DNA of 23,943 nt. Origin: DATBIO01 sp036556965. GTDB taxonomy: Bacteria; Acidobacteriota; Vicinamibacteria; Fen-336. Position 1 is the first letter of the stretch; each line of letters starts with the position of its first letter. The stretch covers positions 1 through 23,943 of the forward strand of contig DATBIO010000146.1 in NCBI GenBank assembly GCA_036556965.1. The letters run 5' to 3'. Shown here piece after piece: positions 14,726 to 22,791 of this stretch. Below the pieces are notes generated by a model. That model was not told where the DNA came from. It ran no database searches and worked only from the letters and a program-made list of their open reading frames with translations. A program made the translations under genes and the position numbers.

Positions 14726-16326
14726 CCCACGGCCGGCGGCCCGAGGAGGCGCCGCACGCCGTCCAGGGTGTCCGCCTCCGCCGCCGGCTTGTCCTTCCGC
14801 CAGTGCTGGATGCGCGGGAAGCGCACGGCGACGCCCGCGCGGTGCCGCGACGAGACCTGGATGCCCTCGAAGGCCAGCTCGAAGACCTGGCTCGGCTCCA
14901 CCACGCGCGTGGGCCCGTGGCGCTGGCGCGTGTGCCGGCGCACCCAGCCGTCCAGCTCCCCGATCTCCGCGTCGCTCAGGCCGGAGTACGCCCTGGCCAC
15001 CGGCACCAGCGCGCCCCGGTCCCACACCGCGAAGGTGTAGTCGGTGAAGAGGCTGGCGCGGCGGCCGTGCCCGGGGTGCGCGTAGAGGAGCACCGCGTCC
15101 ACCGTGAAGGGCGCGATCTTCCACTTCCACCAGTCGCCCTTGCGCCGGCCCGCGCGGTAGGGCGAGTCGAGGCGCTTGAGCATCAGGCCCTCGACGCCGC
15201 GCGCGCGCGCCTCCTCCCTCACCACGGCCAGCGCCTCCCAGCTCTCGCCCGCCACCAGCGGCGAGAGGGGCAGCGCGGGCGCGTCGGCCGCGGCCAGGAT
15301 GCTCTCCAGGCGCGCGCGCCGCTCCGCCAGCGGACGCTCACGGCGGTCCTCGCCCTCCTCCTCGAGGAGGTCGTAGGCCATGAGGGCCACCGGGGCCTCG
15401 GCCAGGATGCCCGCGTCGAGCTTCTGGCGCCCGATTCGGCGCTGGAGCACCGCGAAGGGCAGCACGCGCCCGCGGTAGGCCAGCACCTCGCCGTCGAGGA
15501 CCACGCCGTCGGGCAGCCGCGTGGCCGCCGCCACCACCTCCGGGAAGCGGTCGGTGACCAGCTCCTCGCCCCGCGACCAGAGATAGGTCCGGCCGCGCCG
15601 CCGCACGAGCTGGCAGCGGATGCCGTCCCACTTCCACTCCGCCAGCCACTCCGCGCGCGGGCCCAGGTCGTCGGGCGCGCCCTCCAGGGGGGAGGCCAGG
15701 AAGAAGGGATAGGGCTGCGACTCCGGGGCCGTGCCCGAGGACGGCTCCAGGAGGCCGCGGAAGAAGTCGGCCGAGGGCTCCCAGCTCCCCATCACGCGGT
15801 GGGCCATGACGGCCTGGGGCACGCCCGCCACCTGGCCGAGGGCGCGGATGGCCAGGGTGGCGGAGGCGCCCACGCGCATCTCGCCCGTCAGCACCTTGTT
15901 GAGGACGTGGATGCCGGTGGTGTCCAGCGTGCGCCACCAGGAGTGCACGGCCTGGGCCTGGGCGCGCACGTCCATGCGGCGCAGGGCCAGGATCCGCTCC
16001 TGCATCCAGCGCTCGAGGGACAGGTCCTCGGTCGCGGACGCGCCCGCGGGGCGGTCCACGAGGAGGGCCACCACCTCCGCCAGGTCGCCCACCGCCGCGT
16101 AGCAGTGCTCCAGCAGCCACTCGGGCAGGGCGGTCAGCCCCACCGTCAGCTCCCAGAGCACGCGCGTGGGCAGCAGGCGCTTGACCTTGCGCCCGGTGAG
16201 GAAGAAGAGGGCCCAGGCGGCGTCCCCGGGCGGCGCCTCCCGGAAGTACGCGGCCAGCGCCGCCACCTTGGCCTTGGTGGAGGTGGTCCGGTCGAGCTCC
16301 TCGTGGAGCTGCACGAACCGCTTCAC
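14719..16326 (-). CDS. ATP-dependent DNA ligase of the exonuclease-associated type
   Basis: A 535-residue ligase that seals nicks using ATP. The helical N-terminal DNA-binding domain (residues 1-200) ends before the adenylation motif EWKWDGIR, with active Lys232. Then come SRGEELVTDRFPE (about 251), LDGEV (277-281), and EGLMLKRLDSPYRAGRRKGDWWKWK near residue 360-385, followed by an OB domain. It lacks the polymerase and phosphoesterase domains of LigD, so it is not the canonical NHEJ ligase. The start is GTG at 16326, with GAGGG a few bases upstream. The exonuclease gene ends 7 bp before it, in the arrangement known for the ligase-associated exonuclease family. Confidence 0.93.
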   Translation of the reverse strand: MKRFVQLHEELDRTTSTKAKVAALAAYFREAPPGDAAWALFFLTGRKVKRLLPTRVLWELTVGLTALPEWLLEHCYAAVGDLAEVVALLVDRPAGASATEDLSLERWMQERILALRRMDVRAQAQAVHSWWRTLDTTGIHVLNKVLTGEMRVGASATLAIRALGQVAGVPQAVMAHRVMGSWEPSADFFRGLLEPSSGTAPESQPYPFFLASPLEGAPDDLGPRAEWLAEWKWDGIRCQLVRRRGRTYLWSRGEELVTDRFPEVVAAATRLPDGVVLDGEVLAYRGRVLPFAVLQRRIGRQKLDAGILAEAPVALMAYDLLEEEGEDRRERPLAERRARLESILAAADAPALPLSPLVAGESWEALAVVREEARARGVEGLMLKRLDSPYRAGRRKGDWWKWKIAPFTVDAVLLYAHPGHGRRASLFTDYTFAVWDRGALVPVARAYSGLSDAEIGELDGWVRRHTRQRHGPTRVVEPSQVFELAFEGIQVSSRHRAGVAVRFPRIQHWRKDKPAAEADTLDGVRRLLGPPAVGS

Positions 16327-16333
16327 GGCGCCC

Positions 16334-17326
16334 TCAGAAGTCCGCCTCGCCCTCGAAGCGGGTGGGCCAGGCGGCGGCGTCCAGTCCCTGCTCGCGGAGG
16401 TAGCGGGCCAGCTCCTCGGCGTAGCCGTGGGTCACGCGCACGCGGCGCGCCCCCGTCTCCTCCACCGTGCGCAGGAGGGCGGGCCAGTCCGCGTGGTCGC
16501 TCAGCGCGAAGCCGCGGTCGTAGCCCTTGCGCCGGCGCGTGCCCCGCACGCGCATCCAGCCCGAGGCATGGCCGGTCTCCGCGTCGCCGAAGCGGCGCAT
16601 CCACGGGGAGCCGGAGGCGGAGAGAGGGGCCAGCACCAGCGCGCCGGCGTAGGAGCGCCGCTTCTCCTCGACACGCCGCGTGGGGGGAAGGGCCACGCCC
16701 TGCGCCCGGTAGAGCTCGACCATCGCCTCCACCGCGCCGTGCACGAACACCGCCTGGTCGCGGCGGGCGCCCAGCTCGGCGAGGACGCGCTGGGCCTTGC
16801 CCAGGGCGTAGCAGAAGAGGACGCAGGCGTGACCGGCGGCGCGGCCCCTGTCCCACCAGCCCAGGATCTCCTCGGTGACGCGCTCCACCGGCTCCCAGCG
16901 GTAGATGGGCAGGCCGAAGGTGGCCTCCGTCACGAAGACGTCGCAGGGAACCGTCTCGAAGGGAGCGCAGGTCGGGTCGGGCGCGCGCTTGTAGTCGCCG
17001 GAAACCACCCACACCTCGCCCCCCGCCTCCACGCGCACCTGCGCGGAGCCGAGCACGTGGCCGGCGGGATGGAAGGAGACGGTGGCCTCCCCCAGGCGGA
17101 AGCGCTCGCCATAGGGCACGCCGCGCACGGAGGCGCCCTCCTCCAGGCGCCGCCGCACGAGGGGGAGGGCGGGAAGGGCGCAGAGGTACGACCCGCTGCC
17201 CGGGCGCAGGTGGTCGCCGTGGGCGTGGGTGACGACGGCCACCGCCGCCTCCCCCCACGGGTCGACGTGGAATCCGCCCGCGGCGCAGAAGAGGCCGGCG
17301 GGAGTGGACGCGACGAGCTCGCTCAC
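16334..17326 (-). CDS. Ligase-associated metallo-beta-lactamase-fold exonuclease
   Basis: A 330-residue protein of the metallo-beta-lactamase/beta-CASP nuclease superfamily. The metal motif is THAHGDH (residues 33-39). HPAGHVLGSAQ carries His90 and VVSGDYK carries Asp111. LSDHADWPALL carries a further conserved His278, and FCYALGKAQRVL is the beta-CASP-like region. It belongs to the DNA ligase-associated exonuclease family, expected to trim DNA ends before sealing. GTG at 17326 is the start because the open frame upstream is only an antisense shadow of the neighbouring gene. TACGAT (17338-17333) lies six bases before the GTG, suggesting leaderless transcription. The helicase and phosphoesterase usually grouped with this family are absent here. 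Confidence 0.9.
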   Translation of the reverse strand: MSELVASTPAGLFCAAGGFHVDPWGEAAVAVVTHAHGDHLRPGSGSYLCALPALPLVRRRLEEGASVRGVPYGERFRLGEATVSFHPAGHVLGSAQVRVEAGGEVWVVSGDYKRAPDPTCAPFETVPCDVFVTEATFGLPIYRWEPVERVTEEILGWWDRGRAAGHACVLFCYALGKAQRVLAELGARRDQAVFVHGAVEAMVELYRAQGVALPPTRRVEEKRRSYAGALVLAPLSASGSPWMRRFGDAETGHASGWMRVRGTRRRKGYDRGFALSDHADWPALLRTVEETGARRVRVTHGYAEELARYLREQGLDAAAWPTRFEGEADF

Positions 17327-17327
17327 C

Positions 17328-17348
17328 CGATCATCGTAACGATGATCG
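17328..17348. promoter_or_regulatory. Perfect 10+1+10 palindrome between divergent starts
   Basis: CGATCATCGT (17328-17337), a single A at 17338, then ACGATGATCG (17339-17348): every base of the two arms pairs. The GTG of the exonuclease gene ends two bases to the left, at 17326. The ATG of the secreted-protein gene (17342-17344) lies in the right arm. The TACGAT box proposed as the exonuclease -10 (17338-17333) lies wholly within the palindrome. An operator binding a homodimeric repressor is the natural reading. As RNA the arms would form a hairpin covering the ATG. Neither role is shown by sequence alone. Confidence 0.45.
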
Positions 17349-18160
17349 CGGTCGCGCTGGCGGCGCTGCTCTCCGCCCCGCAAGCACCCTCCCCCGACCC
17401 GGCCGCGGTGCAGACGTGGCGCGAGTACTGCAGCCTGCTGCGCGGCTGCGGCCTCGAGCCCCCGCCCGGGGCCTGCACCCCCGACCTCTCGTCGGGAGTG
17501 GAGGGAGTGCGCTACGACGAGGAGCGCTGCGCGGAGCCCCGCGCCCTGGCCGGGCGCGGGGTGTCCATCGCGGGCAGCCTCGGCTTCCGGCTCTACCGCT
17601 TCCTGGGACGCCGCTACCAGGTCCACTACCCGCTCGAGGGAACGCTCGCGCTGAGCGCGCCGCGGCTGGCGTACCTCCTCGGCGACCTCCCCCTGGCCGC
17701 GCGCCTCCTCACCCACTACCGGAAGACGCCCTACAGCGCGGTGGTCCTGGAGGGCAACCGCGTGCGGGCCAGCCGCGGCAAGGGCCTCACCGGCGACGGG
17801 TACCTGCTCTCGGGCAGCCCCGCCGAGCGCGTGCTGTACTACTTCGGCAGCGGCACTTCTTCCCTCGGGCCGTGGACGCTGCGGGGGCAGGCCCTCCTCC
17901 ACGTCGCCTTCGAGGCCGAGGGCGCCGGCCTGCGCTACCGGGCGCGCATCGTGTCCACGCCCACCAACGCCTTCATGAACACGGTGATGAACATGGGCCT
18001 CTTCAAGAGCGTGCTGCGCGGGCGCGTGCGCGAGGTCCTCGACGACATCGCCCAGGCCAGCGCCAGCCTCCAGCGCGACGGTGGGCGCAGCCTGCTCGGG
18101 CAGCCGGGCTGGACGGAGGCCGAGCAGGGCAAGATCGCGGCCCTGCTGCGGCTCCCCTGA
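17342..18160 (+). CDS. Unrecognised secreted 272-residue protein
   Basis: I do not recognise a family. The first 20 residues (MIAVALAALLSAPQAPSPDP) form a short signal-like segment. Four cysteines (30, 36, 45, 63) lie in the N-terminal part of the mature protein and could form disulfides. The body contains GSLGFRLYRFLGRRYQVHYPLEG and TPTNAFMNTVMNMGLFKSVLRGRVREVLDDIAQ, with an alternating strand-helix pattern that might suit a lipid-binding or START-like fold; this is a weak guess. It ends in TGA, converging on the glycosyltransferase gene with 7 bp between stops. The start lies inside the palindrome. It is a real gene by codon pattern but has no assignable function. Confidence 0.6.
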   Translation: MIAVALAALLSAPQAPSPDPAAVQTWREYCSLLRGCGLEPPPGACTPDLSSGVEGVRYDEERCAEPRALAGRGVSIAGSLGFRLYRFLGRRYQVHYPLEGTLALSAPRLAYLLGDLPLAARLLTHYRKTPYSAVVLEGNRVRASRGKGLTGDGYLLSGSPAERVLYYFGSGTSSLGPWTLRGQALLHVAFEAEGAGLRYRARIVSTPTNAFMNTVMNMGLFKSVLRGRVREVLDDIAQASASLQRDGGRSLLGQPGWTEAEQGKIAALLRLP

Positions 18161-18173
18161 CCGGCGGTCAGGG
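18155..18173. terminator. Symmetrical hairpin built from two convergent stop codons
   Basis: CCCTGACC (18155-18162) pairs with GGTCAGGG (18166-18173) around the loop GGC. The left arm contains the TGA of the plus-strand gene, and the right arm contains TCA, the complement of the minus-strand TGA. There is no T tract on either side. It could serve as a bidirectional end to both transcripts. Confidence 0.35.
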
Positions 18174-19655
18174 CGGCGCGGCCTCGTAGAGGAAGAAGTC
18201 CTCGTCGTTGACGATGGCGCCCGTGAAGCGCGCCCGCTCCACGAGGCCGAGGTTCCGCCGCCGGTTCCGACCCAGCGGCTCGTTCAGCACGAGCAGCACC
18301 TGCCCGCCTGCGGGCGGCGCCAGCCGCAGGGCGTTCGCCACCACCGCTTCCGGGTGCGACGCAGCCCGCCAGCTCGCGTCCCAGGTGGGCACCAGGCGGA
18401 AGCGCCGCTCGCGCGGGTAGTACACGGGGCGCCCCAGGTAGCCGGCCACGGTGCTGACCGCGTCGGCCTGCTCGCCGACGATCAGCCGGTCGGCCAGGCC
18501 CGTGCGCTCGATGTAGCGCGCGGCGGCGAGGCCGCAGGAGAACGGCCGCGCGACCTCGCGCCCGGCCGCGACCAGGGTGACGGGCAGCTGCAGGACGAGC
18601 AGGGCCAGGGCTCCCGCGCGCGCGGCGCGGCGGGCCCACGCCGCCAGCGGGCGTCCGGAGGCGCCGGGCGCGATCCACGCCGCGAGGACGAGGGCGAGCA
18701 GCCAGTGCCCGTAGTGCCAGGAGAAGCCGTGGTACTTCACGTAGAAGAGGGTGAGCAGGCCGGCGGTGGCGGACGCGAAGAGGGCGAAGGCGGCGGGCCG
18801 CCGGGCGAGGGGGAGGGCGGCGCCCACCGCCAGCACGGGGAGCAGCGCCGCGGGCAGCGGCCAGCCGGGGACGGGCTCGGGATGGGCGCTGCTGTTCCAC
18901 GAGTCCGGGTTCAGCAGCTGGACGGGAAGCAGGCCCGTGGCCAGCCGGGCCGAGACACGCGTGACCCGGTCGACGTCCCAGCCCGTGTACCATTCCGCGG
19001 CCAGCCCCAGGTCGGGCGCCGGCCAGGCGATCACGGCCGCGGTGAGCGCGCCGGCCACGGCGAGGGCGGCGGACACCGTGGCGGCCCTGCCCTCTCCCGC
19101 GCGCGCCGGTGGCGGGGCGACCGCCGCCTCCACCAGCACCGCGACGGCGACGGCCAGGGCCAGCACCGCGGCCACCGCCGAGGTCCAGGCGGCGAGGAAG
19201 AGGAGCGCGCCCAGGGTCACGGCCCGTTCGCGGCGCCTCGGGAACAGCGCGGCGGCGCCGAAGAACAGGAGCATGCCCAGCGCGTAGCTGCGGCAGACCA
19301 CCGCGTACTCGTAGAGGAAGTAGTAGCCGGCGGCGAGGAGGGCCTTGACGGGCCAGGAGAAGGGGGCCCAGCGCGCGAGCACGAAGACGGCGCCCGCGGC
19401 CAGGACCAGGTTCAGGGCCTGCATGCTCCAGGGAGGCATCCCGAGGCGGACCAGGGGCGTGAGCAGCAGGTACCACAGCGGGGGATGGCCCTCCCAGGCC
19501 AGGGCGCGGACGAGCGTGGCGAGGTCGCCCGTCTGCCGCACCAGGCTCCAGGCGCGCAGCTCGTCCCGCCACATCTCGTGGTGGGCGGCCAGGGCGCCGG
19601 CCACCAGGAGGTAGAGGCCGGTGAGAAGGAGGGCCCGCCGCGCGGGCCCGCTCAC
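18168..19655 (-). CDS. GT39/ArnT-like integral membrane glycosyltransferase
   Basis: A 495-residue membrane protein with about ten hydrophobic helices and a periplasmic C-terminal part of roughly 120 residues. HHEMWRDELRAWSLVRQTG (from about residue 25) carries the acidic DE pair of the first extracytoplasmic loop, as in polyprenyl-phosphate-sugar transferases of the PMT/ArnT superfamily. EGHPPLWYLLLTPLVRL follows, typical of the family. Such enzymes transfer a sugar from a lipid carrier to a protein or lipid acceptor. The GTG start overlaps the second permease's TGA by two bases, so it is translationally coupled to the ABC exporter, which is unusual. The acceptor is unknown. Confidence 0.72.
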   Translation of the reverse strand: MSGPARRALLLTGLYLLVAGALAAHHEMWRDELRAWSLVRQTGDLATLVRALAWEGHPPLWYLLLTPLVRLGMPPWSMQALNLVLAAGAVFVLARWAPFSWPVKALLAAGYYFLYEYAVVCRSYALGMLLFFGAAALFPRRRERAVTLGALLFLAAWTSAVAAVLALAVAVAVLVEAAVAPPPARAGEGRAATVSAALAVAGALTAAVIAWPAPDLGLAAEWYTGWDVDRVTRVSARLATGLLPVQLLNPDSWNSSAHPEPVPGWPLPAALLPVLAVGAALPLARRPAAFALFASATAGLLTLFYVKYHGFSWHYGHWLLALVLAAWIAPGASGRPLAAWARRAARAGALALLVLQLPVTLVAAGREVARPFSCGLAAARYIERTGLADRLIVGEQADAVSTVAGYLGRPVYYPRERRFRLVPTWDASWRAASHPEAVVANALRLAPPAGGQVLLVLNEPLGRNRRRNLGLVERARFTGAIVNDEDFFLYEAAPP

Positions 19656-20821
19656 GCCTCCCTGAGCGCGCTCGTGATGGGCAGGCGGGCGGCGCGGAGG
19701 GCGGGCAGCAGGCCGCCCACCACGCCCATGACCACGGCGAAGACCAGGCCGGCGGCCATGATCTCGGGGGTGATGCGGAAGGCGAAGGCGATCTCGGAGA
19801 AGCTCTGGGTCTGGCCGGTGCCGGTGGAGAACCCGTGCGCGGGCAGCGCCACCAGGCAACCCAGCGCCCCGCCCACCGCCGCCAGCACCACCGACTCGAG
19901 CACGAAGGAGACGAGGATGGAGCGCCGCGAGAAGCCGAGCGCGCGCAGGGTCCCGATCTCGCGCGTGCGCGCGGCCACGATCGCGTACATGGTGTTCATG
20001 GCCCCGAAGACCGCGCCCACCGCCATCACGACGGCCACCAGGGCGGCCAGGCTGCGCAGGATCCGGGCCAGCGGGCCGGCCTGGTCCTCGTAGTACTTGC
20101 GCTCGGAGACGGCCTGGAGCTGCATCTGCGGCTGGGCGCGGATCCAGCGGTCGAGGCCCTCCACCTGTCCGGGGTCCTTGAGGCGCACCACCAGCGAGTT
20201 CGATCCCGCCCCCCGCTGGAAGGTGGCGCCGAAGGTGTCGAAGTCGCCCCAGATCTCGCTCTCGAAGGCGCCGCCCTCCGCGCTGAAGATGCCCACGATC
20301 TTGAAGTGCTTGCGCTGGTAGTCGACGGTCCCCCCCAGCTCGAGGCCGCGGATGCGCTCGGCGATGCGCCGGCCCACCATCACCTCGTCCAGGCCCGGGG
20401 TGAAGCGGCGGCCCTGCTCGACCTCGATCCCGCCGCGGACCTCGAAGGCCCGCGGCGTCACCGCGCGCAGGGTGACGTTGGTGGGGTCGCCGCCGTCCTT
20501 CTTGGGCAGGCTGAGGACGATGACCCATTCCCAGGAGGCCAGCGGCTGCCCGTCGCCGCCGCGCGCCACCGCGTCGTTCACCACGATCAGGTTGCGGTTG
20601 TCCAGGGAGACGGCCGAGGTCAGCTCGGAGGCCGACCCCCGCTGCACGATCATGGCGTTGTCGGGGCGGCCGGTGGAACGGAGGGCCTTGGCGAAGCCGG
20701 CGGACATGGACATCAGCACCGCGAAAACCGCCACCACCAGGGCGATGCCCACCACCGCCAGCAGGGTGACCTGCCAGCGGACCTTGACGTTGCGGATGTT
20801 GTACGTGATGGGAAGGGCCAC
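19652..20821 (-). CDS. FtsX/MacB-type ABC transporter permease (second)
   Basis: A 389-residue permease with one N-terminal membrane helix (RWQVTLLAVVGIALVVAVFAVLM), a periplasmic MacB-like core of about 230 residues, and three C-terminal helices. NTMYAIVAARTREIGTLRALGFSRRSILVSFVLES is the FtsX/MacB coupling motif. GTG at 20821 was chosen because GGAGG lies just upstream (20830-20826) and the next in-frame residues lead straight into the first helix. It starts 8 bp after the first permease, so the two probably form a heterodimer with the same ATPase. Confidence 0.9.
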   Translation of the reverse strand: MALPITYNIRNVKVRWQVTLLAVVGIALVVAVFAVLMSMSAGFAKALRSTGRPDNAMIVQRGSASELTSAVSLDNRNLIVVNDAVARGGDGQPLASWEWVIVLSLPKKDGGDPTNVTLRAVTPRAFEVRGGIEVEQGRRFTPGLDEVMVGRRIAERIRGLELGGTVDYQRKHFKIVGIFSAEGGAFESEIWGDFDTFGATFQRGAGSNSLVVRLKDPGQVEGLDRWIRAQPQMQLQAVSERKYYEDQAGPLARILRSLAALVAVVMAVGAVFGAMNTMYAIVAARTREIGTLRALGFSRRSILVSFVLESVVLAAVGGALGCLVALPAHGFSTGTGQTQSFSEIAFAFRITPEIMAAGLVFAVVMGVVGGLLPALRAARLPITSALREA

Positions 20822-20825
20822 CCCG

Positions 20826-20830
20826 CCTCC
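20826..20830 (-). promoter_or_regulatory. Shine-Dalgarno deciding the GTG start of the second permease
   Basis: GGAGG reads on the minus strand four bases before the GTG at 20821 and overlaps the last base of the upstream stop. It makes the GTG preferable to any downstream start. Confidence 0.6.
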
Positions 20831-22059
20831 TACGCCGGCCTCAGCATGGCCGTGATGCGCGCCCGGTAGGCGTTCCAGGCGGGCACGAAGCCGGCAGCGA
20901 AGCCGAGGAAGAGGGCCACCCCGAAGCCCATGGCCGCCACCGCGGGCTGGATGTCGAGCTCGGAGAGGCCGAGGCCCGCCAGCATGTCCTTGATCCCGGG
21001 GGTGGTCGTGAGCAGCCACACCAGGGCCTTGCTCCCCCCGATGCCCAGGGCTCCCCCGAGCACGCCCAGGGTCATGGCCTCCGCCACGATCAGGCCCATG
21101 ACCTGGCCGCTGGAGAAGCCGAGCGTCTTGAGCACGGCGATCTCCGTGCGCCGCTCGCGCACGGCCATGCTCATGGTGTTGGCGGTGACGAGGAGGATGG
21201 TGAAGCTCACGGCCATGGCGATGGTGTTCAGGAGGAGGGCGAGGTTGCCGGCCATGGAGATGAAGCCGGCGGCGAAGGCCTGCTCCGTCTCCGTGCGCGT
21301 CTGCGCGTCGCTGTTCTCGAAGAGGGCGTCGATGGCGCGGCTCACCGCGGCCGCCTGGCCGGGGTCCTCGATCTCCACCCAGTAGGTCCCCGCGCCCAGG
21401 GGACGGCCGGAGCCCTCGCGCAGGTACTTGTAGTGGAAGTACATCACGTTGAGGTCCGTGTTCGGGTACTTCCCGCGGTCGGTGTCGATGATCCCGCGCA
21501 CCACGAACTCGAAGGGGCCGGACCGCTTGCGGTAGGGAGGGATGAAGCTCTCCAGGAAGAAGTGGTCGCCCACCTTCCAGTTGAAGCGGTCGGCCAGCTT
21601 GCGGCCGACCACGCAGCCCTGCAGGTCCTGCAGGAAGGCCTGGAACTGGTCGGGGGCCACCTGGTACTCGGGGTACATGGCGAAGAAGGGCTCCGCCTCC
21701 ACCGCCATGTTGGGAAAGAAGTTGCTCCAGTCGGTGGTGGAGCCCTCGCCGCCCTCGGCCTTGCCCTCCTTCTTGGCGGGCAGCGAGCCGCCGAACCAGG
21801 AGTTCACCGCCACCCGCTTCACCCCCGGCACCGAGGCGATGCGCGGGCCGTAGGCGAGGGGGAGGTTGAAGACCAGGCTCACCGCGTGGCGCGTGGCCAG
21901 GCGGGAGGCGCTGCTCGCCTCCAGCAGCGCGTCGATGGCGGTGAGCACGGAGCGCAGGGTGCAGAAGAGGAAGATGCACACGGCCATGGCCAGGACGGTG
22001 CTGGCCGTGCGCACCCAGTTCCGCCGCAGGTGCTTCACCACGAAAGGCAGGAACTTCAT
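20830..22059 (-). CDS. FtsX/MacB-type ABC transporter permease (first)
   Basis: A 409-residue permease. The N-terminal helix is RTASTVLAMAVCIFLFCTLRSVL. A large periplasmic domain follows, with WSNFFPNMAVEAEPFFAMYPEYQV and FNWKVGDHFFLESFIPP. Three C-terminal helices follow, with NTMSMAVRERRTEIAVLKTLGFSSGQVMGLIVAEA as the coupling motif. The ATG at 22059 has GGAGGG close upstream. The gene lies 21 bp after the ATPase. With the adaptor and a second permease it makes a DevBCA/MacAB-like tripartite exporter, perhaps for a lipid or peptide. The two permeases clearly differ in sequence, so they are not a recent duplication. Confidence 0.9.
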   Translation of the reverse strand: MKFLPFVVKHLRRNWVRTASTVLAMAVCIFLFCTLRSVLTAIDALLEASSASRLATRHAVSLVFNLPLAYGPRIASVPGVKRVAVNSWFGGSLPAKKEGKAEGGEGSTTDWSNFFPNMAVEAEPFFAMYPEYQVAPDQFQAFLQDLQGCVVGRKLADRFNWKVGDHFFLESFIPPYRKRSGPFEFVVRGIIDTDRGKYPNTDLNVMYFHYKYLREGSGRPLGAGTYWVEIEDPGQAAAVSRAIDALFENSDAQTRTETEQAFAAGFISMAGNLALLLNTIAMAVSFTILLVTANTMSMAVRERRTEIAVLKTLGFSSGQVMGLIVAEAMTLGVLGGALGIGGSKALVWLLTTTPGIKDMLAGLGLSELDIQPAVAAMGFGVALFLGFAAGFVPAWNAYRARITAMLRPA

Positions 22060-22080
22060 CTCACCCTCCGGGGGGAGGCC

Positions 22081-22791
22081 TCAGGCCGTGAGCACGCCCT
22101 TCTCCAGGTGGCGCTGGGTGTGGGCGCGCTCGGCGGCGCGCGGGTCGTGGGTCACCATGACGATGGTCTTGTGGAAGTCGCGGTTGAGGGTGGCCATGAG
22201 GTCCAGGATCTCGTGCGCGCTGCGCGCGTCGAGGTCGCCCGTCGGCTCGTCCGCCACCAGCACCGAGGGGTCGCCGACGATGGCGCGCGCGATGGCCACG
22301 CGCTGCTCCTGGCCGCCCGAGAGCTGGCGCGGGTGGTGCGCGGCACGGTCGGCCAGGCCCACCACCTTCAGGGCGGTGAGGGCGCGCTCGCGCCGCTCCT
22401 TCTTGGAGAGCGAGGTGAGGAGCAGGGGCAGCTCCACGTTGTCCACCGCGGAGAGGACGGGGATCAGGTTGTAGAACTGGAAGATGAAGCCGACGTGGCG
22501 CGACCGCCAGCGCGCCAGCGCGCTCTCCGACAGCCCGGTCACGTCCGTGCCGGCCACGGTGACGCGGCCCGAGGTGGGCCGGTCGATGCCGGCGATCAGG
22601 TTGAGGAGCGTGGTCTTCCCCGACCCCGAGGGCCCCATGAGGGCCACGAACTCGCCGGCGGGCACGCGCAGGCTGACCCCGTCCAGGACGACCAGCTCCT
22701 GGGAATCCCGGCGGTAGACCTTGCGGACGTTCTCCACCTCCACCATCGTCTGCGGCGCCTCCGTGGGCTGCGGTACCGTTTGTGCGCTCAT
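22081..22791 (-). CDS. LolD/MacB-type ABC transporter ATPase
   Basis: A 236-residue ATP-binding subunit. Walker A is GPSGSGKT (53-60). The signature is LSGGQ (157-161). Walker B is VLVADEP (177-183), with catalytic Glu182. The switch His lies in VTHD (His215). FQFYNLIPVLSAVDNVELPLLL is the Q-loop and helix typical of the LolD/MacB/FtsE group. It energises the two FtsX-type permeases encoded next. The start ATG overlaps the TGA of the adaptor gene (ATGA), so translation is coupled. The substrate cannot be inferred. Confidence 0.95.
   Translation of the reverse strand: MSAQTVPQPTEAPQTMVEVENVRKVYRRDSQELVVLDGVSLRVPAGEFVALMGPSGSGKTTLLNLIAGIDRPTSGRVTVAGTDVTGLSESALARWRSRHVGFIFQFYNLIPVLSAVDNVELPLLLTSLSKKERRERALTALKVVGLADRAAHHPRQLSGGQEQRVAIARAIVGDPSVLVADEPTGDLDARSAHEILDLMATLNRDFHKTIVMVTHDPRAAERAHTQRHLEKGVLTA

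Noticed and set aside
14719..16326. LigD-type multidomain NHEJ ligase
   Set aside because: No polymerase or phosphoesterase domain is fused, and the length fits a stand-alone ligase.
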